Assembly (NCBI RefSeq): GCF_900545795.1
Contig: NZ_URAR01000002.1
Span: 62,001 to 126,000, forward strand
Direction: 5' to 3'
DNA length: 64,000 bases
Origin: an uncultured Veillonella sp.
GTDB taxonomy: Bacteria > Bacillota > Negativicutes > Veillonellales > Veillonellaceae
The notes below the pieces were generated by a model that searched no databases, was not told the DNA's origin, and saw only the letters and a list, made by a program, of their open reading frames with translations. The position numbers were made by a program, and so were the translations under genes. This document shows positions 52,658 through 61,451 of this stretch, piece after piece (within the stretch, counting starts at the first letter, position 1; the number at the start of each line of letters is the position of its first letter).

Positions 52658-54094
52658 ATGATATTGCGTATAGAAAAAGACCAGGTTATTAAACAAGTAA
52701 TTAATTTAGACAATGGCCAAGCTATAGTTCCCTCTCAATTGGTTATTAATAGGGCCGATGATGTGACTTTAGAGCATTCGAGTATAGCACATAAATTGTC
52801 TAGCCTTGAAGAACGTGTTAATCATATAGACTCAGTGTCTCCAGAATTTAAGCAAATGTATCGACGCTTTGTGAGGGATATGCTTAATAATGGTGTAGAT
52901 AAAAAACTAGGCATGATCGCGGTGGATTCGTCTGATGAGGTAGACTGGAATGCTGATGACTATATGGCACAAATCGCGCAGGTAAGTGCTAATCCTTTGC
53001 GCGCTCTCGGCGGCTCATTGCCAACGCTTACCCTGTCAATAGGAGATATAACGCTGATTGATAGTATGTTAGCTAAGAGACTTGTTAGACTCTGTGAGCG
53101 TATGAATGTGTTAAATCAGAAGGGGTTGTTCGAGAAAGCTCAAAGATTCGAGCCTTTAGTTGCTAAATATAAAAAAGTGCAAGGTGTTTTGAAGCAAGAA
53201 GTACCCAATATGGGAGACGGTATAGCGCATAATACTGTGCCAGGTGCTATCAACATGAGTCGCGTAGCTATGAGTACGTCTTTAAAAGAGACTCATATGG
53301 CTGGTATGAAAATGGCTAGTGGTACCGCTCAATATATTATCATCGTACGTGGCCTATTCGAGATAATTCATATGGTGTTAACGAGAAATGTATCCAAGGA
53401 GCGGATTAAAGAATTAGGTAAGACCATATGTACAGCCAGTGGTGATGCTTATTTAAAGGGCATTAGCATTGACGTATTTAGGAATTATTTAAACAATTCC
53501 TCTCATTTGATTGCAAGGCAGTTAGGGCGCACTAGTATACCATCGTTATTAGTACTTTATGCAAATTCAATTATTGCTATTAGCCGGGAATTAATTGATG
53601 GCGAGATTGATGTAGAACAGTTTACTACTAAAATGACTAAAATTTTCTCGGAAATGTCATTATCTAGTGCTGGTATTACTATTGGCCAAGTAGTGATTCC
53701 TATTCCCGTAGTTGGGGGGATTATAGGTGGCATGGTGGCCTACACATTGAATCAAACCTATTTTGACTCATTACTTAGTTTATTGCAGTCTAAAGTTGAA
53801 TCAGATGTAGAATTAGTAAAAGAACGAGACCGTATACAACAGAAAATTACTGAATTGAGGAAAGTTAGAAAGGACTTCGAAGCGAAGTTCGAGGCACAGT
53901 ATACTCGATGTCGAGAATTTTTTGATAAAAAACTTGATGAAGTGGAATATGGCATTTTAAATAATGATCGTGAGTCAGTTATACTAGCGCTTAATGATAT
54001 TACATTAGCGCATGGTGGACATATTGTTGAAAAGAGTACTGCAGACTTAGAGAGTCTTATTAGGGCGGGGAAGAAAACACGTTTTACATTATGA
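52658..54094 (+). CDS. unknown protein with glycine-zipper hydrophobic region and C-terminal coiled coil (module 1, large subunit)
   Basis: 478 residues. Soluble, charged N-terminal ~215; a helical, partly hydrophobic middle; a glycine-rich hydrophobic segment (IGQVVIPIPVVGGIIGGMVAYTL) at about 355-380; then a strongly charged coiled coil (ERDRIQQKITELRKVRKDFEAKFEAQY) and a helical tail. The region from about 285 to the end aligns by eye with the second half of the 56646 protein: IP..LL...I..I.R...GEI..EQ....M, a Gly-rich span, then a coiled coil and ND.E.I..AL..LA.H. There is no HNH motif here. Function unknown. Confidence 0.72.
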   Translation: MILRIEKDQVIKQVINLDNGQAIVPSQLVINRADDVTLEHSSIAHKLSSLEERVNHIDSVSPEFKQMYRRFVRDMLNNGVDKKLGMIAVDSSDEVDWNADDYMAQIAQVSANPLRALGGSLPTLTLSIGDITLIDSMLAKRLVRLCERMNVLNQKGLFEKAQRFEPLVAKYKKVQGVLKQEVPNMGDGIAHNTVPGAINMSRVAMSTSLKETHMAGMKMASGTAQYIIIVRGLFEIIHMVLTRNVSKERIKELGKTICTASGDAYLKGISIDVFRNYLNNSSHLIARQLGRTSIPSLLVLYANSIIAISRELIDGEIDVEQFTTKMTKIFSEMSLSSAGITIGQVVIPIPVVGGIIGGMVAYTLNQTYFDSLLSLLQSKVESDVELVKERDRIQQKITELRKVRKDFEAKFEAQYTRCREFFDKKLDEVEYGILNNDRESVILALNDITLAHGGHIVEKSTADLESLIRAGKKTRFTL

Positions 54095-54232
54095 GGTAAA
54101 AATTGTAAGGCCTAATGTGATGGATAAGGTGTAAGACATCATATGATGCATAAACCATAAGATATCATGCAATTTATAAAATGTAAGTCATTTAGTTATT
54201 ATTGGGGCAAATGTAAGAATGAGGTGGATGGG

Positions 54233-55252
54233 ATGGCGATTCCTCTTTTATTTTTAGCTGCAGCAGCTGTGTCTGCATGGGGCGTTCGTAAGGGCAAAAA
54301 TGCGTATAATATGAATCAAATGGCAGAGCAAATCAAGGCAAAAAGCGAAGAAACAGTTAAAGAGTTTGAAGCAAAGATTAGCCGTGACATAAAAGCAGCT
54401 GAAGAGAGTCTTGAAACATTAGGGCGGAGAAAACAGGAAATTTATGAGCATTCGCTAAAAGACTTCGTAAATGCATTTAATCGAATTTCTAATATAGAAG
54501 TAACAGAACATCATTTTTTTGAAAGTATGCAAATGGTTCAAGAGTCTATGGATTCAATTGAAAAAAGCATATCGGAATCTGATGAAGTAAAGACGCTAAT
54601 TACTAGCGGTGTTGCAGGTGCGTTAGGAGCCTTCGGGGCCTATAGTGCTATGAATGTTCTGTCTGTAACGGGGGTAGCTTCTGCTGGTGCTGCGACGGCA
54701 GGGGCTGGTACAGTAGCAACTAGCGCCGGTATAGGAGCTATGGGGTCTATTGGAACCGGCATAGCTGGAGCTGCTTTAACCAGTGGGCTTACTATTGTTG
54801 CTAGTGCGTTGATAGCGCCTGCGCTAGGTATTTATGGCAAAGTGGCAGAAACGAAAGCTGGGATGAGACTTAATGAGGCCTATAAGCATAAGTTTCAATC
54901 GGATGAAAAAATAGAAGAAATGAAAATAAAGCAAACTAGCTGTCGCGCCCTTAAGTTACAAGCTGATTTATATGCGCGCCTATTAGGCACTATTAATTCG
55001 TATTTTTGGTATCGTGTAAAACAATTGGATAAAGCATTAGACCAATATGGTACGGATGCGGCTACATTGCCTCAGAATGTTATTGACTTGGCAATGATCT
55101 TAGTGGCTATGGCACGTACATTAAACACCTTGTTAAGTACAAATTTAGTAAATAATAAAGGGAATATAGAGGTCGATTCGAAGAGAGTGTATGATAAAAC
55201 AGTAAAATCATGGCCGGCATTGCGCGATACATGTTGCGCTATTAGTTGTTAA
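54233..55252 (+). CDS. unknown membrane/coiled-coil protein (module 1, small subunit)
   Basis: 339 residues from ATG 54233, with GAGGTGGATGGG in front; the frame reaches 54167 without a good start. N-terminal hydrophobic segment (IPLLFLAAAAVSAWGV), coiled coil (about 30-80) ending HSLKDFVNAFNRI, an Ala/Gly-rich hydrophobic stretch (about 125-200), then a helical domain with YGTDAATLPQ and a Cys-rich C-terminus (DTCCAISC). It is paralogous to the 58148 protein: IKDFVDVYNQI and YDASAYSQQD are the matching spots. Probably membrane-associated; function unknown. Confidence 0.72.
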   Translation: MAIPLLFLAAAAVSAWGVRKGKNAYNMNQMAEQIKAKSEETVKEFEAKISRDIKAAEESLETLGRRKQEIYEHSLKDFVNAFNRISNIEVTEHHFFESMQMVQESMDSIEKSISESDEVKTLITSGVAGALGAFGAYSAMNVLSVTGVASAGAATAGAGTVATSAGIGAMGSIGTGIAGAALTSGLTIVASALIAPALGIYGKVAETKAGMRLNEAYKHKFQSDEKIEEMKIKQTSCRALKLQADLYARLLGTINSYFWYRVKQLDKALDQYGTDAATLPQNVIDLAMILVAMARTLNTLLSTNLVNNKGNIEVDSKRVYDKTVKSWPALRDTCCAISC

Positions 55253-55276
55253 ATTATTGTTGATTTTAATCGGACG

Positions 55277-55331
55277 CCCTTCTGTCTTATTGATTTGTTA
55301 TAGTAAATGTACAAGGCAGAAGGGTATTTTG
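55277..55331 (+). terminator. terminator after module 1
   Basis: CCCTTCTGTCTT (55277-55288) pairs with AAGGCAGAAGGG (55313-55324; one wobble), loop 24 nt, then TATTTTG. It separates module 1 from the WYL gene. Confidence 0.75.
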
Positions 55332-55346
55332 TTTTAAATTTTAAGA

Positions 55347-55365
55347 CGTCTATATAGTGTAGACG
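55347..55365 (+). promoter_or_regulatory. 19-bp dyad upstream of the WYL regulator, candidate operator
   Basis: CGTCTA (55347-55352) and TAGACG (55360-55365) form a perfect dyad with a 7-bp spacer, 32 bp before the start of the regulator gene. Autoregulation by the WYL protein is an inference. Confidence 0.5.
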
Positions 55366-55396
55366 GCATGGTTAGTCAAAGTAGTGAGGAGCGATT

Positions 55397-56386
55397 ATGG
55401 ACCAGAGTATAGATAAATCAATGCGTGTGTTGGCTATTTTTTATCGTGCTATGAAAGGGGAAAGCATCAGTGTTAAATCGCTGGCCCTAGAGTATGGTGT
55501 GTCGACAAAATCGATTTCCCGCGATATGAATGATATTAAAAATTTCCTCTGTGACCATCGTGAGTTAGTTGGCAATACAGAATTTATTTATAATGGGCAG
55601 ACAAAGGCGTATCAATTGCAGTTTGATTCATTTCTTCTAAACGAAGAGCTCATGATATTGATAAAAATTTTAATTGGTACACGTTCTTTGCGCCGTAATG
55701 ATCTTTTAAATTTAATTGGAAAGTTAAAGCAACTTACTACAATTAAGGATCGCAATTTAGTTGAACAGCTAATAAAAAAGGAGCTTTATCGCTATATTCC
55801 TGTGGAGCATATAGAACAGGATGTAGTCAATCGTGTTTGGCAGTTAACCCGTTGTATTCATGAGCGAATTGAAATTACTATTGATTATTATAAGGCTAAT
55901 AGAGAGCGCGTTAGTCGCACGGTACAGCCGGTAGCTCTCCTGTTCTCTGAGTATTATTTTTATCTCGTAGGCTATTGGCTTGATAAAGAGGGACAGACTG
56001 ACCATGTGCCTATTTTATATCGCGTTGATCGCGTTGTTAATGTAGTGGAACATAGGAAGCATTTTGAGTTAACTAAAGAGTTTGACTTTGATGAGGGGGA
56101 TTTGCGAAATAAAGTACAGTTTATGTATGCAGGGAAGCCACAAACTATAAAATTTGAATATGTGGGAGACTCCTTACAAGCTGTACTAGATCGAATTCCT
56201 ACAGCTCAAGTCTTATCGCTCGATGGCAATAAGGCGGTTATTGAGGCTGATGTATTTGGTCAAGGTATTAAGTTTTATTTATTGGGCCAGGGCAGTCGTG
56301 TTAAGGCCCTAGAGCCACCAGAGTTTGTGGCTGAAATGAAAGCAGAAATAGAGAAAATGAAGTCTCTATATGATAGCAAGTGTTAA
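55397..56386 (+). CDS. WYL-domain transcriptional regulator
   Basis: 329 residues. N-terminal HTH_11-type helix-turn-helix (SVKSLALEYGVSTKSISRDMNDIKNFL), then a WYL domain with TVQPVALLFSEYYFYLVGYW and a C-terminal WCX-like extension. WYL domains sense ligands, often nucleic-acid fragments or nucleotides, and commonly control defence and DNA-damage genes. It sits between two paralogous membrane modules and probably controls one or both. Its stop overlaps no gene; the next gene starts 25 bp later. Confidence 0.92.
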   Translation: MDQSIDKSMRVLAIFYRAMKGESISVKSLALEYGVSTKSISRDMNDIKNFLCDHRELVGNTEFIYNGQTKAYQLQFDSFLLNEELMILIKILIGTRSLRRNDLLNLIGKLKQLTTIKDRNLVEQLIKKELYRYIPVEHIEQDVVNRVWQLTRCIHERIEITIDYYKANRERVSRTVQPVALLFSEYYFYLVGYWLDKEGQTDHVPILYRVDRVVNVVEHRKHFELTKEFDFDEGDLRNKVQFMYAGKPQTIKFEYVGDSLQAVLDRIPTAQVLSLDGNKAVIEADVFGQGIKFYLLGQGSRVKALEPPEFVAEMKAEIEKMKSLYDSKC

Positions 56387-56411
56387 TAGATTTACCGAGG
56401 GAGGCATAAGT

Positions 56412-56618
56412 ATGGCTATCGTAAACCTAAAAAGTAATGTTAAGAAATGTGCATTTTGTAAACATTGGTATGACCCAACTAATAGTGCTATTGAGCCTAA
56501 GGCGCCAAATATTGGCCTTTGGGAAGTGGTAGATACACGCATGCGTAAGAAGTGTTTGTTGTATAATTCGGATCGTCCAGCTATGCATTTTTGTAGCAAA
56601 TTTGAAATGAAGTTATAG
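56412..56618 (+). CDS. small four-cysteine protein, putative metal binder
   Basis: 68 residues from ATG 56412 with GAGGGAGGC in front; a longer frame from 56370 overlaps the WYL gene. Cysteines C13 and C16 (KKCAFCKHW) with C48 and C61 could bind zinc or an iron-sulfur cluster. No known family recognised. It lies between the WYL gene and the HNH-type gene in the same orientation, so it is probably part of the same unit. Confidence 0.65.
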   Translation: MAIVNLKSNVKKCAFCKHWYDPTNSAIEPKAPNIGLWEVVDTRMRKKCLLYNSDRPAMHFCSKFEMKL

Positions 56619-56645
56619 ATAGCAAGCCAGAAAGGAGGCTTCTTT

Positions 56646-58010
56646 GTGAGTAAGGAGTTTAATCGTCGCGGAGTGGATAATTACCAACGCCGCAATGGCG
56701 AAGCTAAAGATAACACTCAACAGGCAGAATATGATGTAAACCAAAGTTATAAGAATCGCCGATTTTCTGGTAAAAAGTCGACCACTGATGAATACACACA
56801 TGAGCGCATTTTTTATAATCGGAAAGGCAATCGTTCGCCTGGGATTACTTCAAATGTGGACCATGTAAATCCTTTAAAACGCATTGTCAACGAGCGTCAA
56901 GGGGATATTGATGCGGGCGTACTTACTCATGAGGACATCAAAGAAGCGGCTAATCAGGATTATAATTTAGCTTTAACTAATGAGTCCTTAAATAAGAGTA
57001 AAGGAGCCAAGTCAAATGCGGAGTATTTGTTGGACGAAGCCTTAAATGGCAATATAGAGTCTCTTGATACTGCCTATAATATGCTACGCCGTCAAGCGGC
57101 CGCTGAAGTGGGAACGAATACGTCTTTGGGATTAAAAAAGAGTGCGCGTCAAATTGACAAATTGTTTAAAAATAAGCCTGGGCAGGGCGTATCTGATAAT
57201 GTCTATTTCAAGCGTATGGAATCAGGTGTATCACAATCTGTTGCAACGGGTGTGAACTCAGGCATAATAGGTGGAACTATTGCAGGGGTAAATAATTTAG
57301 TTCTCTGCGTGGCGGGGCAAAAGGATGTGGATGAAGCTGCGGTTGATGTAGCTAAAACGACCGCTGTGGCAGGGGCCAGTGGTGTTACTATGGAAGCGAG
57401 TGAAACGGCACTATTAGCAGCGGCGAAAAAGTTAGGACTTCATCACGTAGATAAATATATACCTGGTGTAGTAGCCATGGGGGCTATGGTAACAGGTAGT
57501 GTGCTTCGCTATGTAGAAGGTGAAATTTCTGGCGAACAATGTATGAAGGAAATGGCTGTCACTATTGGCTCGTCCTATATCTTTACTTTTGTGGAGGGCA
57601 CAACCTTGGCCTTCTTAGGTATTGCTACAGGCGGTCTTGGAGCCTTAGTTTTATCATCTGTGGCGATTACGGTTATTTCTAGTGCAGTAGCTTGGATTTT
57701 AGACAATAAAAATGATCTTCATGCTGCAGAGTTAGCACGAATTGATCGCATCTTAGAAGAATCTGAACAGGCTATTCAGGCACAACGAGAACGTCTAGCT
57801 GTTTTAAAATCAAAGCAAGAAGCAGAGTATGTGCGCTTGGTTCAAGTGGGCTTTGGCAATGTGTTCAAAGGATTAGAGTACAATGATGTTGAGCAAATTG
57901 CTTATGGTCTTGATACTTTGGCGAGTCATGTAGATGGTACTGTGCCGTTTAAAACAAGGCAGGAGTTTAATACTTTCTTTGATGATAAAAATAGTGTATT
58001 TGAATTATAA
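56646..58010 (+). CDS. HNH-nuclease-like domain fused to glycine-rich membrane region (module 2, large subunit)
   Basis: 454 residues, GTG start after AAAGGAGG. Residues about 48-125 resemble a zinc-less HNH nuclease: D72-H73 in VDHVNPL, then N107 in YNLALT and N116-K119 in NKSKG, the DH...N...N.SK spacing of the fold. Residues about 205-350 hold several Gly/Ala-rich hydrophobic segments (SGIIGGTIAG, GVVAMGAMVTGSVL, FLGIATGGLGALVLSSVAITVI), and 360-400 is a coiled coil (ESEQAIQAQRERLAVLKSKQ). The second half matches the 52658 protein. A membrane-tethered or pore-forming nuclease effector is conceivable; function is not established. Confidence 0.72.
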   Translation: MSKEFNRRGVDNYQRRNGEAKDNTQQAEYDVNQSYKNRRFSGKKSTTDEYTHERIFYNRKGNRSPGITSNVDHVNPLKRIVNERQGDIDAGVLTHEDIKEAANQDYNLALTNESLNKSKGAKSNAEYLLDEALNGNIESLDTAYNMLRRQAAAEVGTNTSLGLKKSARQIDKLFKNKPGQGVSDNVYFKRMESGVSQSVATGVNSGIIGGTIAGVNNLVLCVAGQKDVDEAAVDVAKTTAVAGASGVTMEASETALLAAAKKLGLHHVDKYIPGVVAMGAMVTGSVLRYVEGEISGEQCMKEMAVTIGSSYIFTFVEGTTLAFLGIATGGLGALVLSSVAITVISSAVAWILDNKNDLHAAELARIDRILEESEQAIQAQRERLAVLKSKQEAEYVRLVQVGFGNVFKGLEYNDVEQIAYGLDTLASHVDGTVPFKTRQEFNTFFDDKNSVFEL

Positions 58011-58147
58011 ATAGTGACATGTTTCCTATAGGAGTCGTTTCTCTACAAGATTATTAATGTTATGAAATTACTTATGTTATGCAATTATTTATGAAACAAC
58101 AGTTATTTTATTTAAAAGAACACGACTGAGAGCAAGGGAGGACGTAT

Positions 58148-58969
58148 ATGTTACCTTTAGTCGGTATTGTGGCGGGAGCTGTAGTGGCAGGTTTTGCGGC
58201 TAGTATTCCTGGTCTTGAGAAGGCTGAGCGCTTAGATGAACGAGCGTTAAAAAAGTTAGCTAGAGCTTACGAGCGGCGAGAGTTAGCAGCGGAACTGGTA
58301 AAAAATAAAGAACAAGAGTTAGAGACGGCCCTTCGTAAGGTGATGAATCGTAAAATGGCTGTGTTAAGCACATCCATAAAGGATTTTGTTGATGTATACA
58401 ACCAAATCTTGCGGATTAACTTTAACGACACCTCGAGTCATTTAGATATGAGTAAAGCCTTAGTTCCTGTAGATGATGTGTCTGTCTATCAGTCCTTAGC
58501 ATTTACACCATGGTCAGGCCTTAGTGATAAAGAGGCTGCCACGGCATTAATCTTTGGCGTTTTTGGCGGCATTGGTAGAGGCGTAGCTAAAGAGGCAGAA
58601 CGGAATTTAGCGAATGCGAATCGCCAATTGCGTGCAGCTAATTCAATTTATGAACAAGCTGAAAATATTGCTACTAGCTTTGATTTGATGATTAATGAAT
58701 GTCATGCTGTAGCGGATATTGTAGCAAAGTTAAATGTGTTTTTAATCCGTAGTATTAAAACCTCAAAGAGTCTCATCGCTGAGCGAGGGTATGACGCCAG
58801 TGCGTATTCACAACAAGATCGTGATGTGCTCATGACTTGCATGAATTTAGTACAGACGATTAAACAACTCATTGATGCTCCAATTTTGACAAAAGATAAT
58901 GAAATAACTCGTGAAGTTAAAACTGCTGTCGAAATTGGGCAGACTATGCAAAAAGCACTACAAGGGTAA
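58148..58969 (+). CDS. unknown membrane/coiled-coil protein (module 2, small subunit)
   Basis: 273 residues. N-terminal hydrophobic helix (VGIVAGAVVAGFAA), coiled coil about 30-75 ending STSIKDFVDVYNQI, a short Gly-rich stretch (IFGVFGGIGRGVA), and a helical domain with YDASAYSQQD. It is a shorter paralogue of the 54233 protein and lacks most of its Ala/Gly-rich hydrophobic part. GGGAGG site before ATG 58148; 137 bp of AT-rich DNA separates it from the HNH-type gene. Function unknown. Confidence 0.72.
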   Translation: MLPLVGIVAGAVVAGFAASIPGLEKAERLDERALKKLARAYERRELAAELVKNKEQELETALRKVMNRKMAVLSTSIKDFVDVYNQILRINFNDTSSHLDMSKALVPVDDVSVYQSLAFTPWSGLSDKEAATALIFGVFGGIGRGVAKEAERNLANANRQLRAANSIYEQAENIATSFDLMINECHAVADIVAKLNVFLIRSIKTSKSLIAERGYDASAYSQQDRDVLMTCMNLVQTIKQLIDAPILTKDNEITREVKTAVEIGQTMQKALQG

Positions 58970-58982
58970 GTGGGAGGATATC

Positions 58983-59963
58983 ATGGAGTATTTACATATT
59001 GATGAGTCTAAATGTGTGGGCTGTGGAGCTTGTTTAGGCGCTGCTGATTTAGTTGAAGAAACAGCTGAAGGGAAGGCTAAAGTTAAAAGTAAGGTAGTAT
59101 TAAAAGGGAAGCAACTTAGTAAAGCTAAAGAAATTATCGCTGATTGTCCCGCACAAGCCATTTCTCTTGTAAAAGGAGCCAATGTAGTGAAGGCCGATAT
59201 AGGCTCTTTGATTAGAACATTAGAATCAGATCTTACGAAAGAATTACAGGGAATCCAAAAAATAAGTCGAGCTGACGTAAAGTTTGATGCCAATCAGTAT
59301 AGCGTTGATTTTCCTGAGGCTATTTATGGTAGTTATAGCAATTACGAATATTCTAGTAGCAGTAAAGCGGAAAAAGCAGCGCTAGCTCTGTTTGACCGTT
59401 ATGTATACTCCCAATATCGTCGCTTTATTCTAGAAGTGTTTGTAAAATATAAATTAGATAAATTAAGACATTACTATATACAAGAGCGCGGTGGCTTTAT
59501 TTATGAGTTAAATAAGAAGTTTGAAACTATGCTCAAAGACTTTAAGAGTCAGGCGGCAGCGATTGGAAAATCTGGATTACCGAAAAATTTTACTAAATTT
59601 GAAATTTTACCAGATCCATTTTTAGAACTACTTAGTGAATTTGAAGAAAATAGCACTAATTCAGGTATTATGAAAGAATTTAGAAGTGGGAGCTATTCGA
59701 GCTTAAGTGATTATGATATGTACATTGACACGGATTGTATAGAAGTAGGGGAGTGCTTCTTTGGCGGGGCTAAACTAAAATGGCGTCATGAGAGTCTTTT
59801 GGAAGCGACTACGGAATATATTAAAGATTTAAAGAGTAGCATGAATTATGTAGATATTGATGATCATGCTATGAATTTGGTGAATCATATGATTGAAGAT
59901 TACCAACGAGTGGGTAAGGAATTAATAGCAGAGAAAATTCGTCAAGCTCAGGCTGTAAAATAG
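58983..59963 (+). CDS. ferredoxin-domain protein with unknown helical C-terminus
   Basis: 326 residues from ATG 58983 behind GGGAGG; the open frame starts upstream at 58911 inside the previous gene. N-terminal single 4Fe-4S ferredoxin: C11-x2-C14-x2-C17 (KCVGCGAC) and distant C55 in DCPAQAI. The remaining ~250 residues are helical and charged, with no family I can name (ALALFDRYVYSQYRRFILEVFVKYKLDKLRHYYI and an E-rich mid part). It starts 13 bp after module 2, so it is in the same unit. An electron-transfer or redox-sensing role is suggested by the cluster only. Confidence 0.75.
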   Translation: MEYLHIDESKCVGCGACLGAADLVEETAEGKAKVKSKVVLKGKQLSKAKEIIADCPAQAISLVKGANVVKADIGSLIRTLESDLTKELQGIQKISRADVKFDANQYSVDFPEAIYGSYSNYEYSSSSKAEKAALALFDRYVYSQYRRFILEVFVKYKLDKLRHYYIQERGGFIYELNKKFETMLKDFKSQAAAIGKSGLPKNFTKFEILPDPFLELLSEFEENSTNSGIMKEFRSGSYSSLSDYDMYIDTDCIEVGECFFGGAKLKWRHESLLEATTEYIKDLKSSMNYVDIDDHAMNLVNHMIEDYQRVGKELIAEKIRQAQAVK

Positions 59964-60311
59964 GCTGGCTAATATAAAAGGCTATCATTCTATACAGTAT
60001 GTATTATATGGGATTGTAATACCGTTAGGTATAATGGGGCTGCTAACACTATACTATTTAGTTATAGAAGGAGCTCAAATCCACTTTACTATTTCATTGC
60101 TCTGGCTGAATGTCCGTTACAGATGAACAAGGCATAGTTTTGTATGAAATTTTAGAATAGTTGAAAAAAATAAGGTTGTTTTTGCTAATTACTTAGTATA
60201 GACTAGATGTACTAAATCACACAAAGAGTTTATTGTCTAATGGCAATAAACTCTTTGTAATATCTGTAAAAGTATGACTTTCGTATTGAGTAAGGTGCAG
60301 AGGTGTCTGTT
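59964..60311 (+). other. intergenic region with perfect hairpin
   Basis: No gene seen. ACAAAGAGTTTATTG (60221-60235) and CAATAAACTCTTTGT (60244-60258) form a perfect 15-bp stem with an 8-nt loop. It lacks a strong T-tract, so it may be a weak terminator of the island or a regulatory element. The rest is AT-rich. Confidence 0.6.
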
Positions 60312-61217
60312 ATGTCGGTTAAGCAAGCAGAATGGATGATGTTATTTGTGACGTTTGCGTGGAGCTCGTCCTATTTATTGATGAAAATTTCACTAACAGG
60401 TGTAGATCCTTTTAATCTAATGGCATTGCGTTTTGGGATTGCCTTTTTCTGTATGGCTCCTATATTTTATAAATCGTTTAAGAATTGTACAAAGAAGACA
60501 ATTTTAAAAGGCTTTGGCTTAGGCTTTCTCGTATATATTTCGTTGTTTGGCACAATTACAGGGGTAAAACATACGGCGGCGTCTACAGCAGCTTTTTTAG
60601 GGACCACTACAGTGGTGCTTGTGCCTATTTTAGAAGGATTATGGCGTCGTACATGGCCTTCACGCATGACTATGTCGAGTATTGCCTTAGCGTTTTTTGG
60701 CCTTATTTTATTTACCGTAAAAGAAGGCTTATCCTTTGATATAGGTGCTTTGTATTGTCTATGGGGAACCTTGGGATATGCCATATATATTTTGCTTATG
60801 AGTCGTGTTGCTCGCGATAAGGATATTTTCTTAGTTAGTATTTTGCAATTTGGAGCGATTGCTTTATTTAGCATTATTAGTTCCTTTATTTTTGAAGAAC
60901 CTCGTTTGCCGCAGACTGGCTTGCAATGGGGGGCTGTTTTAGGGTTAGGTATTGTATGCAGTGCTATTTGCTTTACCTTGCAGGGGATTGCACAACGCTA
61001 TATTACTCCGTCCAAGATTGGCCTCATTTATTCCATGGAGCCAGTGTTTGCCGCTGTTATGGCGTTTGTTTTCCTTGGTGAAGTGATGGATGAACAAGGA
61101 TTCTTAGGTGCTTGTTTTATTATGGTGGCTATTATTTTAAAAAATATTGTCCATCGTGCCCGTTATATGCAGTTACGCCATCGCCGTAAAGTGTGGATGC
61201 GCAAGCGCTTAGTGTAA
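60312..61217 (+). CDS. EamA/DMT-family transporter
   Basis: 301 residues from ATG 60312 behind AGAGGTG; a GTG at 60303 is in frame but too close to that site. Ten membrane helices in two EamA repeats (FVTFAWSSSYLLMKISLTG in the first; LGIVCSAICFTLQGIAQRYITPSKIGLIYSMEPVFAAVMAFVFLGE in the second). Basic C-terminal tail (HRRKVWMRKR). Substrate unknown; often metabolite efflux. Terminator follows. Confidence 0.87.
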   Translation: MSVKQAEWMMLFVTFAWSSSYLLMKISLTGVDPFNLMALRFGIAFFCMAPIFYKSFKNCTKKTILKGFGLGFLVYISLFGTITGVKHTAASTAAFLGTTTVVLVPILEGLWRRTWPSRMTMSSIALAFFGLILFTVKEGLSFDIGALYCLWGTLGYAIYILLMSRVARDKDIFLVSILQFGAIALFSIISSFIFEEPRLPQTGLQWGAVLGLGIVCSAICFTLQGIAQRYITPSKIGLIYSMEPVFAAVMAFVFLGEVMDEQGFLGACFIMVAIILKNIVHRARYMQLRHRRKVWMRKRLV

Positions 61218-61251
61218 ATAATTTTGAGTGCGTAGAAGAGATTAAATTAAA

Positions 61252-61279
61252 GCTCGTCAATATATTGGCGAGCTTTTTT
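61252..61279 (+). terminator. terminator after the DMT gene
   Basis: GCTCGTCAAT (61252-61261) and ATTGGCGAGC (61264-61273), one G-T wobble, followed by six T. Confidence 0.9.
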
Positions 61280-61377
61280 ATATGAACTATTTGGCCCTAG
61301 GGGGCTTCGTAAAGTACTGTTGATGATTTTTTTATTTACAAACTTCTGCAAAGTTGATAAAATATAGAAAGACATTT

Positions 61378-61451
61378 GCGGCCGTAGTTCATCGGTAGAA
61401 CGACGGCTTCCCAAGCCGTAGAGGTGGGTTCGACTCCCATCGGCCGCTCCA
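61378..61451 (+). tRNA. tRNA-Gly (anticodon CCC)
   Basis: 74 nt including an encoded CCA. Acceptor GCGGCCG pairs with CGGCCGC; anticodon stem ACGGC/GCCGT with loop TTCCCAA gives anticodon CCC; T-arm loop TTCGACT; discriminator T. It stands alone between the DMT and carbonic anhydrase genes. Confidence 0.97.

Noticed and set aside
50937..60000. Island as a prophage or integrative element
   Set aside because: No integrase, transposase, capsid, tail or lysis genes, and the only tRNA gene (61378) is more than 1.4 kb beyond with no repeat of its 3' end seen.
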